Of a DNA stretch of 64,000 nt, positions 8,698 to 16,622 are shown one piece after another; position 1 is the stretch's first letter; each line of letters begins with the position of its first letter. The stretch is from the NCBI GenBank assembly GCA_900769645.1, contig CAAGHI010000030.1, positions 1 to 64,000 on the forward strand. Reading direction: 5' to 3'. Under the pieces are notes generated by a model that did no database searches, was not told the DNA's origin, and saw only the letters and a list, made by a program, of their open reading frames with translations. The DNA is from Candidatus Gastranaerophilales bacterium. Its GTDB lineage: Bacteria > Cyanobacteriota > Vampirovibrionia > Gastranaerophilales > Gastranaerophilaceae. Made by a program: the position numbers and the translations under genes.

Positions 8698-10071
8698 CTA
8701 TTTTGCTTCGTATGTTGTTCCGTCTTTGGTATCTTTCAAAACAACACCACATTCGTCAAGTGCAATTCTGATTTTGTCTGCAATATCCCAGTTTTTAGCT
8801 TCTCGAGCTTCTTTTCTGTATGCAATTAAATCTTCCATTGTCGCAAATTCTTTGCCTAAAACTTCTGATACATGGCTTATTGCGTTTTTCAATTCATCTT
8901 CGCTCAATTGAGGTTTGTCAAACGTAAATCCAAGTACTGATGCGAGTTTAAATAGGATTGTGAATGCATTTTTGTCATCTTTATTGGCTTTATTTGTCAA
9001 ATCAAAAAGAACTGCAAGCGCTTTTGATGTGTTCAAATCATCGTCCATTGCTTCCACAAACGCTTTGTATTCTTCTGTTTGAGTAATATCTAAATCTTCA
9101 TTGATTTTTGTGCGTTTTGCGTTAAGCATTCTTTTTACACCTGCTTGTGCTGAGGAAAGAGCTTCGTCAGAGAATTCGACAGGCATTCTGTAATGGTTTG
9201 TCAAAATGAAGAAACGGATTGTGTTTGCGTCGTATTTTTTCAATAAGTCGTCGACTGTTAGGAAGTTGCCTAATGATTTTGACATTTTTTCTTTGTTAAT
9301 AGTTACAAAACCGTTGTGTAGCCAGTAGTTCACGAACTTGCAACCGTTTGCGCATTCTGATTGAGCAATTTCGTTTTCGTGGTGAGGGAAAATCAAATCT
9401 GCTCCACCTGCGTGAATATCGATTGTTTTACCTAGATATTTACGGCTCATTGCGGAACATTCGATGTGCCACCCTGGGCGACCTACGCCCCATGGTGATT
9501 TGTAGCCGAATTTTTCATCTTTTTTCCAAAGAGCAAAGTCTAGCGGATCTTCTTTGTGTTCCCCAACTTCAATTCTGGCACCGCTTTCAAGCTGATCAAT
9601 CGGTTGTTTTGAAAGATAGCCGTATTTAGGGAATTTTTTTACTCTGAAATATACGTCCCCGTCAGCTTCATAGGCGTAGCCTTTTGCGATTAAATCTTTT
9701 ACGATAGAAATCATTTCGCCCAAAGTCTTGGTGGCGAAAGGTTCTATGTCTGGTTTAAGAGTGTTAAGTGCTTTCATTGAGTTTTCAAACTGTTTGTACC
9801 AGTATTGAGAAACTTGTTCTGGCGTTTTCCCTTCTTTTTCTGCTTTTTTAAGAATTTTGTCGTCAACGTCAGTTACGTTACGGCAATAGGTAACGTCATA
9901 GCCCTTGAATTTCAAATACCTATACAAAACGTCCCAAGTAATGTAACATCTTGCGTGACCCAAGTGTGCGTTGTCATAAACAGTTGGCCCGCAAACGTAC
10001 ATTTTGACTTTGTTTCCGTCAATTGGTGTGAACTCTTCAACTTTGTTTGTATAAGAATTATGTAATTTCAT
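8698..10071 (-). CDS. cysS: Cysteinyl-tRNA synthetase
   Basis: Class I aminoacyl-tRNA synthetase charging tRNA-Cys, 457 residues, the usual length. Seen: zinc ligand C27 in YVCGPTVYD, the HIGH-like motif HLGH (36-39), WHIECSAMS with a second zinc Cys, HHENEIAQ with the zinc His/Glu, and KMSKSLGNF. The ATG is preceded by GAGGTG and, further up, a TATAAT -10 box. It is followed downstream by spacer repeats and then TspO on the same strand. Confidence 0.97.
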   Translation of the reverse strand: MKLHNSYTNKVEEFTPIDGNKVKMYVCGPTVYDNAHLGHARCYITWDVLYRYLKFKGYDVTYCRNVTDVDDKILKKAEKEGKTPEQVSQYWYKQFENSMKALNTLKPDIEPFATKTLGEMISIVKDLIAKGYAYEADGDVYFRVKKFPKYGYLSKQPIDQLESGARIEVGEHKEDPLDFALWKKDEKFGYKSPWGVGRPGWHIECSAMSRKYLGKTIDIHAGGADLIFPHHENEIAQSECANGCKFVNYWLHNGFVTINKEKMSKSLGNFLTVDDLLKKYDANTIRFFILTNHYRMPVEFSDEALSSAQAGVKRMLNAKRTKINEDLDITQTEEYKAFVEAMDDDLNTSKALAVLFDLTNKANKDDKNAFTILFKLASVLGFTFDKPQLSEDELKNAISHVSEVLGKEFATMEDLIAYRKEAREAKNWDIADKIRIALDECGVVLKDTKDGTTYEAK

Positions 10072-10131
10072 AAAAGCACCTCATTTCTGCGTATATTATA
10101 CAACAAAAATGAGGTGTTTTAGAGTAAAATT

Positions 10132-10533
10132 TTATTTTTTGTATGTAATGCCAAGGTGTCCACTTTGCCCTGAAGTATAACCCATTTGGTCTACATTGAT
10201 TGTTTTGCCACCTTTAGAGAAGTTAATGAACAAACCATTACTTGTCCAATGTACACCTTTAGTTGTTTCTCCGGATTCGCCGTCATACACATTCGCAACT
10301 TGGTAGCCACTGCCTTTTAGCGCATTATTAATAAATTTAATTTGCTCATTAACAGGCATCTTTTTTAGTTTAGCTAAATCGCTTCTAGAAAGAGTTCTGT
10401 TTCCGTCCAAGTTAGCAAGTAAGTTCGCTAATTGTGCTTCTGGTTTGCTCAGTTTATGTCCATTTTCTCCAGATACGCTTACGCCACTTGTTTTAACTGG
10501 TTGATTTGCACCATTCACTTGTTCAACACCCAT
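10132..10533 (-). CDS. Small protein of unknown function
   Basis: 133 residues, no signal peptide or membrane segment. The N-terminal half is polar and Asn/Gly/Ser-rich, the middle is a helical KLSKPEAQLANLLANLDGN segment, and the C-terminal third is Gly-rich and probably beta (KGVHWTSNGLFINFSKGG). The ribosome site AAAGGAG lies eight bases before the ATG. It sits alone between the M14 peptidase and cysS. I do not recognise it. Confidence 0.6.
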   Translation of the reverse strand: MGVEQVNGANQPVKTSGVSVSGENGHKLSKPEAQLANLLANLDGNRTLSRSDLAKLKKMPVNEQIKFINNALKGSGYQVANVYDGESGETTKGVHWTSNGLFINFSKGGKTINVDQMGYTSGQSGHLGITYKK

Positions 10534-10617
10534 AGTAATATCTCCTTTTTTTATACTCTCGTGTACATGAGTATAAAAAAATTTTGTATGGCAAAATTGC
10601 GTTAAATTAAAAATTTT

Positions 10618-11343
10618 TTACAAAAGTTCATCAAAAATTTCATGTACAGGCTTGATTAAGTCTTGAACAGGGCAGATTTCGTCTAACTCTAGGGTTATTG
10701 TCGAAATCTGCCTTTCTACGCCGGCATAAGTTCCAAAGCTTCCAGGGGTCGGATAGCCAATACTTGCTTCAACAGGATAGTTAATTATGGCTGAAATTCG
10801 TTCTGCAAGCTCTTTTGCAGGACCATCGTAGTTGACAACTTTGTATGGTGCATGGAGTGTAAGTATTGTTTTTGGTTTAAATTCTTCAATAGTATCTATT
10901 AGAAACTGTGTTTCAATTTCGCTTCCGGCAGATATACCGCCATAATACGCCGATTTTTCATCATCACAGGTTGCGTTGTCGCCAAGATTTTTTCCCCAGT
11001 TTTTTGTTGGGAAATTCCGGTTTAAATCAACTCCATTGGCGTTTGTTCGTTGCCCTAGTTGCATACCATCAGGGTTTAGGCATGGGATAAATAAGAGGTT
11101 GTTTGTGTCTTTTATCCCCCACCTCGAAATCTGTGATTTCGAGGTGGGGGGTGAAGAATGTTTTTTTAAATATTCTTCAATCAAGAATTTCCCTTGTGGT
11201 TCGTCACCATGAAAAACGCCGATGACAAGTGATACAGAGAGGTTTGAGGGGAAATCGGAATTTCCGATTAATCTGATTTCATTTCCTAGTTTTGTTTTGG
11301 TCGTTTTTAATGTTTTGTATTCGCTCAAATTGCCAGCCCTCAC
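10618..11343 (-). CDS. M14 family zinc carboxypeptidase, MpaA-like murein peptide amidase
   Basis: Zinc peptidase of the M14 family, closest in layout to MpaA-type gamma-D-Glu-diaminopimelate amidases that recycle murein peptides. Zinc and catalytic motifs are visible: FHGDEPQG (His and Glu), CLNPDG, DLNRNFP, LTLHAP (third zinc His) and the final TLELDE catalytic Glu. The start is GTG, 12 bases after the ftsY stop, so it is probably co-transcribed with ftsY. A perfect 16-bp inverted repeat lies inside the coding sequence (11116-11150) and encodes extra residues between the zinc motif strands. Confidence 0.85.
   Translation of the reverse strand: MRAGNLSEYKTLKTTKTKLGNEIRLIGNSDFPSNLSVSLVIGVFHGDEPQGKFLIEEYLKKHSSPPTSKSQISRWGIKDTNNLLFIPCLNPDGMQLGQRTNANGVDLNRNFPTKNWGKNLGDNATCDDEKSAYYGGISAGSEIETQFLIDTIEEFKPKTILTLHAPYKVVNYDGPAKELAERISAIINYPVEASIGYPTPGSFGTYAGVERQISTITLELDEICPVQDLIKPVHEIFDELL
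11116..11150. repeat. Perfect palindrome inside the M14 gene
   Basis: Arms CCCCCACCTCGAAATC (11116-11131) and its exact reverse complement (11135-11150) with a TGT loop. It lies in frame within the coding sequence and encodes part of a polar insertion just before the LLFIPCLNPDG strand. The lack of any mismatch is unusual for coding DNA. Confidence 0.9.
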
Positions 11344-11355
11344 TATATTTGTCTA

Positions 11356-12270
11356 TTAATTAAACAAAGCTTCAATAAATTCCTCTGAGTTAAACGCCTT
11401 TAAATCTTCCATTTTTTCGCCCACACCAACGAGTTTTACAGGTAATTTCATTTCCTTGGCAATCGCAAGCACAATTGCGCCTTTTGCAGAACCGTCGAGC
11501 TTTGTGAGGACAACAGATGTGACATTTACGGCTTCTGTGAAAACTTTTGCCTGTTGCAGGCCGTTTTGTCCTGTGTTGGCATCGATTACCAAAATACATT
11601 CACGCAAGGTGTCAGGCGCTTTTTTGTCGATAACGGATTTGATTTTTTTTAGCTCTTCCATAAGGTTGAACTTGTTTTGGAGTCTACCTGCTGTATCGAC
11701 CAAAATTACGTCAAATTCTTCCTTTTGACCTTTTTCGATGGCTTCAAATACGATTGATGCAGGATCTGCTTTGTCACGGCGAATAATTTCTGCTCCGGCA
11801 CGTTTAGACCAAATGTCAAGCTGTTCTTCTGCTGCAGCACGGAAGGTGTCACCAGCTGCAATCAAAACTCGTTTGCCTTCTTGTTTGAATTTATATGCAA
11901 GTTTGCCGATAAGCGTGGTTTTGCCGGCACCGTTTACGCCTGTTATAAAATAGATGTTTAACTCGTTTTCTTTATACGCAAGAGAGTTGTCACCAGCGGC
12001 TTTTAATACATTCAAAAACTCGTTTTTAAGATAATTTTTAACATCAGCAGGTTTAATTTTGGACTGATTTCGAAGTTTGTCGACAAGTTCAACGGCATAA
12101 TTTACGCCCAAATCAGCCGAAATCAAAGTGTCCTCCATATCATCAAGCACGAATTCAGAAAATTCTTCTTCCTCTCCGACTGTATTAACAACATTTCCAA
12201 CAAGCACTTGGGCTGTGTTGGAAACAGTTTCTTTTAGGTTATTAAATTTATCTTTAAAAAATCCGAACAT
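11356..12270 (-). CDS. ftsY: Signal recognition particle receptor FtsY
   Basis: SRP receptor GTPase that docks ribosome-SRP complexes at the membrane. At 304 residues it is an NG-domain protein with almost no acidic A domain. Seen: N-domain helices, GVNGAGKTT (P-loop), DTFRAAA, DTAGRLQ and TKLDGSAKG. SD AAGGAAA sits just before ATG. It lies downstream of nusB, separated by a palindromic repeat element, and is followed closely by the M14 gene. Confidence 0.96.
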   Translation of the reverse strand: MFGFFKDKFNNLKETVSNTAQVLVGNVVNTVGEEEEFSEFVLDDMEDTLISADLGVNYAVELVDKLRNQSKIKPADVKNYLKNEFLNVLKAAGDNSLAYKENELNIYFITGVNGAGKTTLIGKLAYKFKQEGKRVLIAAGDTFRAAAEEQLDIWSKRAGAEIIRRDKADPASIVFEAIEKGQKEEFDVILVDTAGRLQNKFNLMEELKKIKSVIDKKAPDTLRECILVIDANTGQNGLQQAKVFTEAVNVTSVVLTKLDGSAKGAIVLAIAKEMKLPVKLVGVGEKMEDLKAFNSEEFIEALFN

Positions 12271-12287
12271 ATTTTCCTTATTGGAAA

Positions 12288-12410
12288 GTGAATAAGATGA
12301 TAAGTGAGCAGGTGAATAAGTTCGTTACAGTTGCTACGCAACAAAATATATTTTCGAACGAAGTGAGCTAAATGCACTTATTCACTTATTTTCTTATTTA
12401 CCTATTCACT
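12288..12410. repeat. Palindromic element, GTGAATAA-type ends
   Basis: Left end: four degenerate 8-mers (GTGAATAA, GATGATAA, GTGAGCAG, GTGAATAA), then GTTCGTTACAG and the small palindrome TTGCTACGCAA. The core AAATATATTTTCGAACGAAG follows, and the right end is the reverse complement array (TTATTCAC units). The same core occurs at 15711 and 60722, with ends of a different unit at 15711. Confidence 0.85.
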
Positions 12411-12414
12411 TTTT

Positions 12415-13074
12415 TTAATTAACCCCATAATCAACGATTACTTTTGCCAAAACACCATTGATAAATGCGGCACTATCTTCTGTTGAGTATTTTTTAGCAA
12501 GTTCAAGTGCTTCATCAACAACAACTTTCATTGGAGCATCTTTGATGTACAAAAGTTCTACAATTGCGATACGCAAAATGTCTTTGTCCATTTTTACAAG
12601 ACGTCCCAAATCCCAATTTTTCGCATATTTTTGGATAATTTCGTCTACTTCTTCGTGATTTTTTTGGAAGTAGTCTGCGATTTGGATTGCGTAATTTTTT
12701 ACGTCGTGTTGAGAATCAAGTGTTGTGAATTCTGCGATTTCCAAAGCTAACATTGATTTTTCGGCAATATTAATCATTTCGTTAATTCTGCCTGTCATAT
12801 CTGATGTCATAGGAATTGGAACAGGAATATTTGCGGCACCGATAGGTCTTTTCAAATTTTCTTCGGCATCAGCTTCGTAATTTTCGATTTGATCTCTCAT
12901 AGAAACAAGTGCGCCAAGTGCGATTTTTAACTCATCTGTTGCGCTGCTTGTCAAAATTCTAACTGATTTAAGAATAATATCTTGCAAATCTTCTTTTGAA
13001 TAATTTGTAATTTTTTTATCAAATTGAGAAAATAGTATAAACGCTAATTCTCTTGCTGCTCTGCGGGCTTGCAT
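12415..13074 (-). CDS. nusB: Transcription antitermination factor NusB
   Basis: RNA-binding antitermination/rRNA processing factor. The N-terminal ARRAARELAFILFSQFD and C-terminal VVVDEALELAKKYSTEDSAAFINGVLAKV are NusB hallmarks. At 219 residues it is far longer than E. coli NusB (139), with an insertion of about 70 residues in the first half; long NusB proteins occur in Cyanobacteria. SD AGAGGT is present. Gene order TPR-nusB-ftsY-M14 suggests a minus-strand operon. Confidence 0.93.
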   Translation of the reverse strand: MQARRAARELAFILFSQFDKKITNYSKEDLQDIILKSVRILTSSATDELKIALGALVSMRDQIENYEADAEENLKRPIGAANIPVPIPMTSDMTGRINEMINIAEKSMLALEIAEFTTLDSQHDVKNYAIQIADYFQKNHEEVDEIIQKYAKNWDLGRLVKMDKDILRIAIVELLYIKDAPMKVVVDEALELAKKYSTEDSAAFINGVLAKVIVDYGVN

Positions 13075-13167
13075 ATTTTTACCTCTTTTTTCGTTTGTAA
13101 TTTACAAGGTTTATGCTAACATGAAAACTTTTTATCTACAAGAAAATTTCTCACGAATACTTAAATT

Positions 13168-13899
13168 TTATTTGCAAAGAGTCATGTATGAGGTTGTAAC
13201 TTTTTTTGTTTTGATTTTTGTCAATCTTTTTTTGATAAAATCTGAGTTGAAGGAAGTCGGTTGTGTGTTCAAAAATCTTCTGTAAAATCTTTGTGCTTCA
13301 GCTTTTTTGCCTAGTTTGTCAAGGCAAACACCTATTCCTGCAAAAGCTTTGTAGTAATTTGGGTTAATCTTAATCATCTGATAAAGCACGGTTGAGGCTT
13401 CTTGATATCTTTCGAGTTTCATCAGTAGTGCGGATTTGTGGTCATAAGCCTTTATGAATTCAGGGGAATTTTCGATTAATTTTTGATAAATCATTAGGGC
13501 AAGATCGTATTCTTCGCACAATTCGTGAGAAAGTCCGAGTTGCAAGATTGCATCTGGATTGTCTGGGTTAATTTGGATTGCACGAACAAAGTTTTTTATC
13601 GCACCGCAAATATTTTCTTCAAGAAGGTGGCAAACTCCGAGTTCAAAGAACGTTTCGTAGCTGTCGGGTTTGATTTCGCCTGCTTTGTCAAGACATTCTA
13701 TGGCTTTTGCGTAATTTTTTAAATTTTTATAGCAAATTCCAAGCCCAAAGTAGCTTTCGGCGCTGTTTCTGTCGATAAGAATTGCGTTTAAGTAGCATGC
13801 GACGGCTTCTTTGTACAATTTTTCTTGGCATAGTGCGTTTGCTTTTTTATAAAACGTGTTTTGTACGGGGTTCGTACACAATTTTGTATTAGAACTCAA
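13168..13899 (-). CDS. Tetratricopeptide repeat protein
   Basis: 243 residues made of about six TPR units (for example AESYFGLGICYKNLKNYAKA and PNYYKAFAGIGVCLDKLGKK), a scaffold for protein-protein contacts. It has no signal peptide, so it is probably cytoplasmic. The start is TTG, with GGAAGG six bases upstream. The C-terminal 30 residues are Lys/Thr-rich. It lies just upstream of nusB; the specific role is unknown. Confidence 0.85.
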   Translation of the reverse strand: MSSNTKLCTNPVQNTFYKKANALCQEKLYKEAVACYLNAILIDRNSAESYFGLGICYKNLKNYAKAIECLDKAGEIKPDSYETFFELGVCHLLEENICGAIKNFVRAIQINPDNPDAILQLGLSHELCEEYDLALMIYQKLIENSPEFIKAYDHKSALLMKLERYQEASTVLYQMIKINPNYYKAFAGIGVCLDKLGKKAEAQRFYRRFLNTQPTSFNSDFIKKRLTKIKTKKVTTSYMTLCK

Positions 13900-14002
13900 T
13901 TTTAACCTTCCTTCTACTCTATAATAGAGTTTTTTTTCGAGTTGGATAACGTCCGTTTGATGTAGACTTTATCAATCATTGGATTTATTATTTTTCTTGT
14001 GC

Positions 14003-14014
14003 TATAAAGTTGTT
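14003..14014 (+). promoter_or_regulatory. Extended -10 placed for leaderless transcription
   Basis: TGC-TATAAA (TATAAA at 14003-14008) is followed by exactly six bases and then the ATG at 14015, with no ribosome site. TTGGAT at 13979-13984 can serve as -35 (18-base spacer). Confidence 0.5.
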
Positions 14015-14830
14015 ATGAAAAAGTATTTGGTTGGGATATTAATAGTTCTTTTGGGAGCACCTGTGCTTGCGGACGAGGTTTCGCTCGGCGGAGTTGAGGC
14101 GCACAAAATCGAATTGCCAAAAACTGATATTTCCAAAAAACAGTCGCTTGTGGTGAATGATGAACAGGTTTTGCAGGAATTGGTAAGGCTTCAAAAGGAC
14201 AAAGACCTTGAAGATATTGAAAATCTTTGGAAGGGGACGGTTGAAAACAATCAGGTTATTGGGTTTGCCTTAAAAAAACTTTCGACTCCTGAAAGTCAAC
14301 GTCGAATTCACTCTTCTTTGATGGCAAAAACTCTTTCTGCAGTTGTTGCGGGAGCTTCTTTTGCGCCGTCTTTAATCGGTGCGGATTATTTGACGCAGTC
14401 ATCTGCTTTTGCAGCAGGAAGGCTTGCGCAAAACTTGATTAACCGCAAAAATATGCCGACGGAAATTCCCTTGACTGATACTGAGTTGATTGAGCTTGCT
14501 GGGCTTGTAGAAAACTTGCAAGACAAGATTATTACAGCGTATTACAATTACAAAAGTTCACTATCTCAATTGAAAGAAACTCGTCAAAGACTTTTACTTT
14601 ACAACAAAAATTACGCCAAAGCCCTTGATGATGAGGATTTGATGGAAATTACGATTTCTTCTGCTTTGTATGACAATATGAGGGTTGAAGAGTTTTATTA
14701 TATGGAAAACGCTAAAAAATACCACTTGGAGCTTCAAAGGCTTGCTGGGAAAAAGGTTGTGGATAAGTTGAATTTGTATCAATTCAATTATAATTCGACA
14801 TTGGTTGGAGAAAAGGCGGTGGGAAAATGA
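14015..14830 (+). CDS. Exported coiled-coil protein, first of a tandem paralog pair
   Basis: 271 residues with a signal peptide (KKYLVGILIVLLGAPVLA, cleavage after ALA-like motif). There follows a polar region, a small hydrophobic Ala/Gly segment (SAVVAGASFAPSLIGA), and a long helical C-terminus with heptad-like Leu and Tyr pattern (LVENLQDKIITAYYNYKSSL). The next gene has the same order of parts and similar blocks, so they are paralogs. The helical C-half resembles TolC-type efflux proteins only loosely. The start is chosen by the signal peptide and the -10 box six bases upstream. Confidence 0.65.
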   Translation: MKKYLVGILIVLLGAPVLADEVSLGGVEAHKIELPKTDISKKQSLVVNDEQVLQELVRLQKDKDLEDIENLWKGTVENNQVIGFALKKLSTPESQRRIHSSLMAKTLSAVVAGASFAPSLIGADYLTQSSAFAAGRLAQNLINRKNMPTEIPLTDTELIELAGLVENLQDKIITAYYNYKSSLSQLKETRQRLLLYNKNYAKALDDEDLMEITISSALYDNMRVEEFYYMENAKKYHLELQRLAGKKVVDKLNLYQFNYNSTLVGEKAVGK

Positions 14831-15714
14831 AGAAATTATTCGTAATCGCCTTGGCTTTGAATTTGGTTTTGCCGGTGTCTGCGATTGAGTTGAGCGATGT
14901 TACAATGCCAAAGCCGCCTGCATATAGAACAGGGCTTTCTGAAGAGCCTGAAAGAGAGTATACAGAGGCAAAAGCAGAGGATAAAGTTCATCAAGAATAC
15001 GCAAAACGTGATGCAGAGCAGTTTGACGCAACAGATTTGACGTTTGCGGATTTGAGCATAAAACAGATTTCTAAAGAAGTTGCGGCGGATTTGGAACTTG
15101 ATCAGGAAGATATGGTTGGCGACTTGTCGGTTTTATGGCAAGGTGCAGCGTCGCAAAGTGATACGATAAATTTTGCATTATATAAACTTTCAAACCCTGA
15201 TGAGGATAAGCCTGACGAAAAATCCGTAAAAAAAGTTTTAACAACAATTGCAAGTATGTCAACTCTTGTCGGTGCCGGCATGGGAAATCCTATTTTGGCA
15301 GGGGGGTCCTTGATTGGAGGGAATATTTTAGGAATTATGTCGCAAGATACAAAGGCACTTAATTATAAATATACAAAAGTAACTGATGCGGATATGATTA
15401 TTCTTGTGCGCAAAATCGAGGATTTACAACAGCGAACGGTTGACTTGTATTATAATTATATGACCGCACGCAAAAAGTTGAAAATGATTGAACAGATTAC
15501 GACTGAGCGCAAAAAGAATTACGACTTGTCACAAAATATGTCACGAGAGGTAATTTTGACGACAGATGCGTATTACAGAACAGCTTTGGACAATCAGATG
15601 AAAGCGCGTTCTGAGTTTTACGCAAAGCGCGCCGCCTTGGAACAGTTCGTTGGAAACGAGACATTTGCACAGTTTGAGAAGGATTTGAAGGAAAGGGAAA
15701 AGGAAGGGGAGTGA
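14827..15714 (+). CDS. Exported coiled-coil protein, second of a tandem paralog pair
   Basis: 295 residues; its ATG overlaps the stop of the previous gene (ATGA), indicating translational coupling. Signal peptide KKLFVIALALNLVLPVSA. Shared blocks with the upstream paralog are (L)xxLWxGxxxxxxxINFALYKLS, a Gly-rich hydrophobic segment (about 145-170), IEDLQQRTVDLYYNYMTA and a charged helical tail. The two products probably act together in the periplasm or outer membrane. Function unknown. The stop codon overlaps the start of a palindromic repeat. Confidence 0.65.
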   Translation: MKKLFVIALALNLVLPVSAIELSDVTMPKPPAYRTGLSEEPEREYTEAKAEDKVHQEYAKRDAEQFDATDLTFADLSIKQISKEVAADLELDQEDMVGDLSVLWQGAASQSDTINFALYKLSNPDEDKPDEKSVKKVLTTIASMSTLVGAGMGNPILAGGSLIGGNILGIMSQDTKALNYKYTKVTDADMIILVRKIEDLQQRTVDLYYNYMTARKKLKMIEQITTERKKNYDLSQNMSREVILTTDAYYRTALDNQMKARSEFYAKRAALEQFVGNETFAQFEKDLKEREKEGE

Positions 15715-15817
15715 AAAGTTAGAAGTGAAAAGTGAAAAGTCCATATAGCTCACTTCGTTTGAAAATATATTTTGTTGCGTAGCAACTGTAACGGACTTCT
15801 CACCTTTCACTTTTCAC
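15711..15817. repeat. Palindromic element, GTGAAAA-type ends
   Basis: 7-mer units (GTGAAAA, GTGAAAA) on the left and the reverse complement on the right (CTTCTCACCTTTCACTTTTCAC region). The core TAGCTCACTTCGTTTGAAAA...TTGCGTAGCAACTGTAACG is the reverse complement of the core of the element at 12288, which has different (8-mer GTGAATAA) ends. Confidence 0.85.
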
Positions 15818-15841
15818 GCATTATTCCACTTACCATCAATC

Positions 15842-16504
15842 ATGTTTAAACCATACACAATCAACACCGGAAAACTAAATATGCAGATTGACAGCAACTT
15901 GCTTGAAAATGCGATTAAAAACCAGACAAAAGAACCTGTTTTTAGGCTCTATGGCTGGAAGCCGGCATGCGTTTCTTTGGGAAGGAACCAGAAATCTGAT
16001 TTTGTTGATGAAAAATTCTTGGCGGATAACGGAATTGATATTGTGCGCCGTTTGACAGGTGGTAGAGCTCTTTTACACGATGATGAAATTACGTATAGCT
16101 ATGTTTGCCCTGTAACAGCTTTAAGAAACGGTCAAAATGTCGTTGAGTCGTACAAGGAAATCTCTCAAATTCTGATTGATGCGTTTAAACAAATTGGGAT
16201 TGAGCTTGATTTTGGAGGGACAAGAAAAGTTCAAGGTCATAAGGATTATTGCATGCTTGTCTCAACAGGTGCAGATTTGTGCTGGCATGGACGCAAGCTT
16301 ATAGGCTCGGCACAATTCCGTAAAGAAGGCTATATTCTTCAACACGGCTCGATTTTGTATGATTTTAATAAAAGTTTGTTGGAAAAAATCTTTAAAGAAA
16401 CCGTCGATACTTCGTCAATTGTTAGCATAAAAGAGATTAATCCATCAATAACAAAAGATGATATTGTTGAATTATTAAGTAATGTAAACTATGTAAAAAC
16501 TTAG
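15842..16504 (+). CDS. Lipoate-protein ligase A / LipM-type octanoyltransferase family protein
   Basis: BPL_LplA_LipB superfamily enzyme, 220 residues, expected to attach lipoyl or octanoyl groups to carrier lysines. Seen: YGWKPACVSLGRNQ, the substrate-binding loop RRLTGGRALLHDDEITYS, and GRKLIGSAQFRKEGYILQHGS, whose Lys is the family's conserved residue. The length fits the catalytic domain without the small C-terminal LplA domain. No ribosome site is evident before the ATG. Ligase and transferase activity cannot be told apart by eye. Confidence 0.85.
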   Translation: MFKPYTINTGKLNMQIDSNLLENAIKNQTKEPVFRLYGWKPACVSLGRNQKSDFVDEKFLADNGIDIVRRLTGGRALLHDDEITYSYVCPVTALRNGQNVVESYKEISQILIDAFKQIGIELDFGGTRKVQGHKDYCMLVSTGADLCWHGRKLIGSAQFRKEGYILQHGSILYDFNKSLLEKIFKETVDTSSIVSIKEINPSITKDDIVELLSNVNYVKT

Positions 16505-16622
16505 ATTGATAGGCTTTTTGGCGATTTGTATAAAAATCGTATATCCTTTATACGCAATTTTTGTGAGCGAAAATTCTTTATATAAGTACGGGGAATAAAA
16601 AATTCACACAGGGGATAATGAT

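Noticed and set aside
12288..12410. Could the palindromic arrays be a CRISPR array
   Set aside because: Units are 7-8 bp with no spacers, only 3-5 units per site, and no cas gene in the window.
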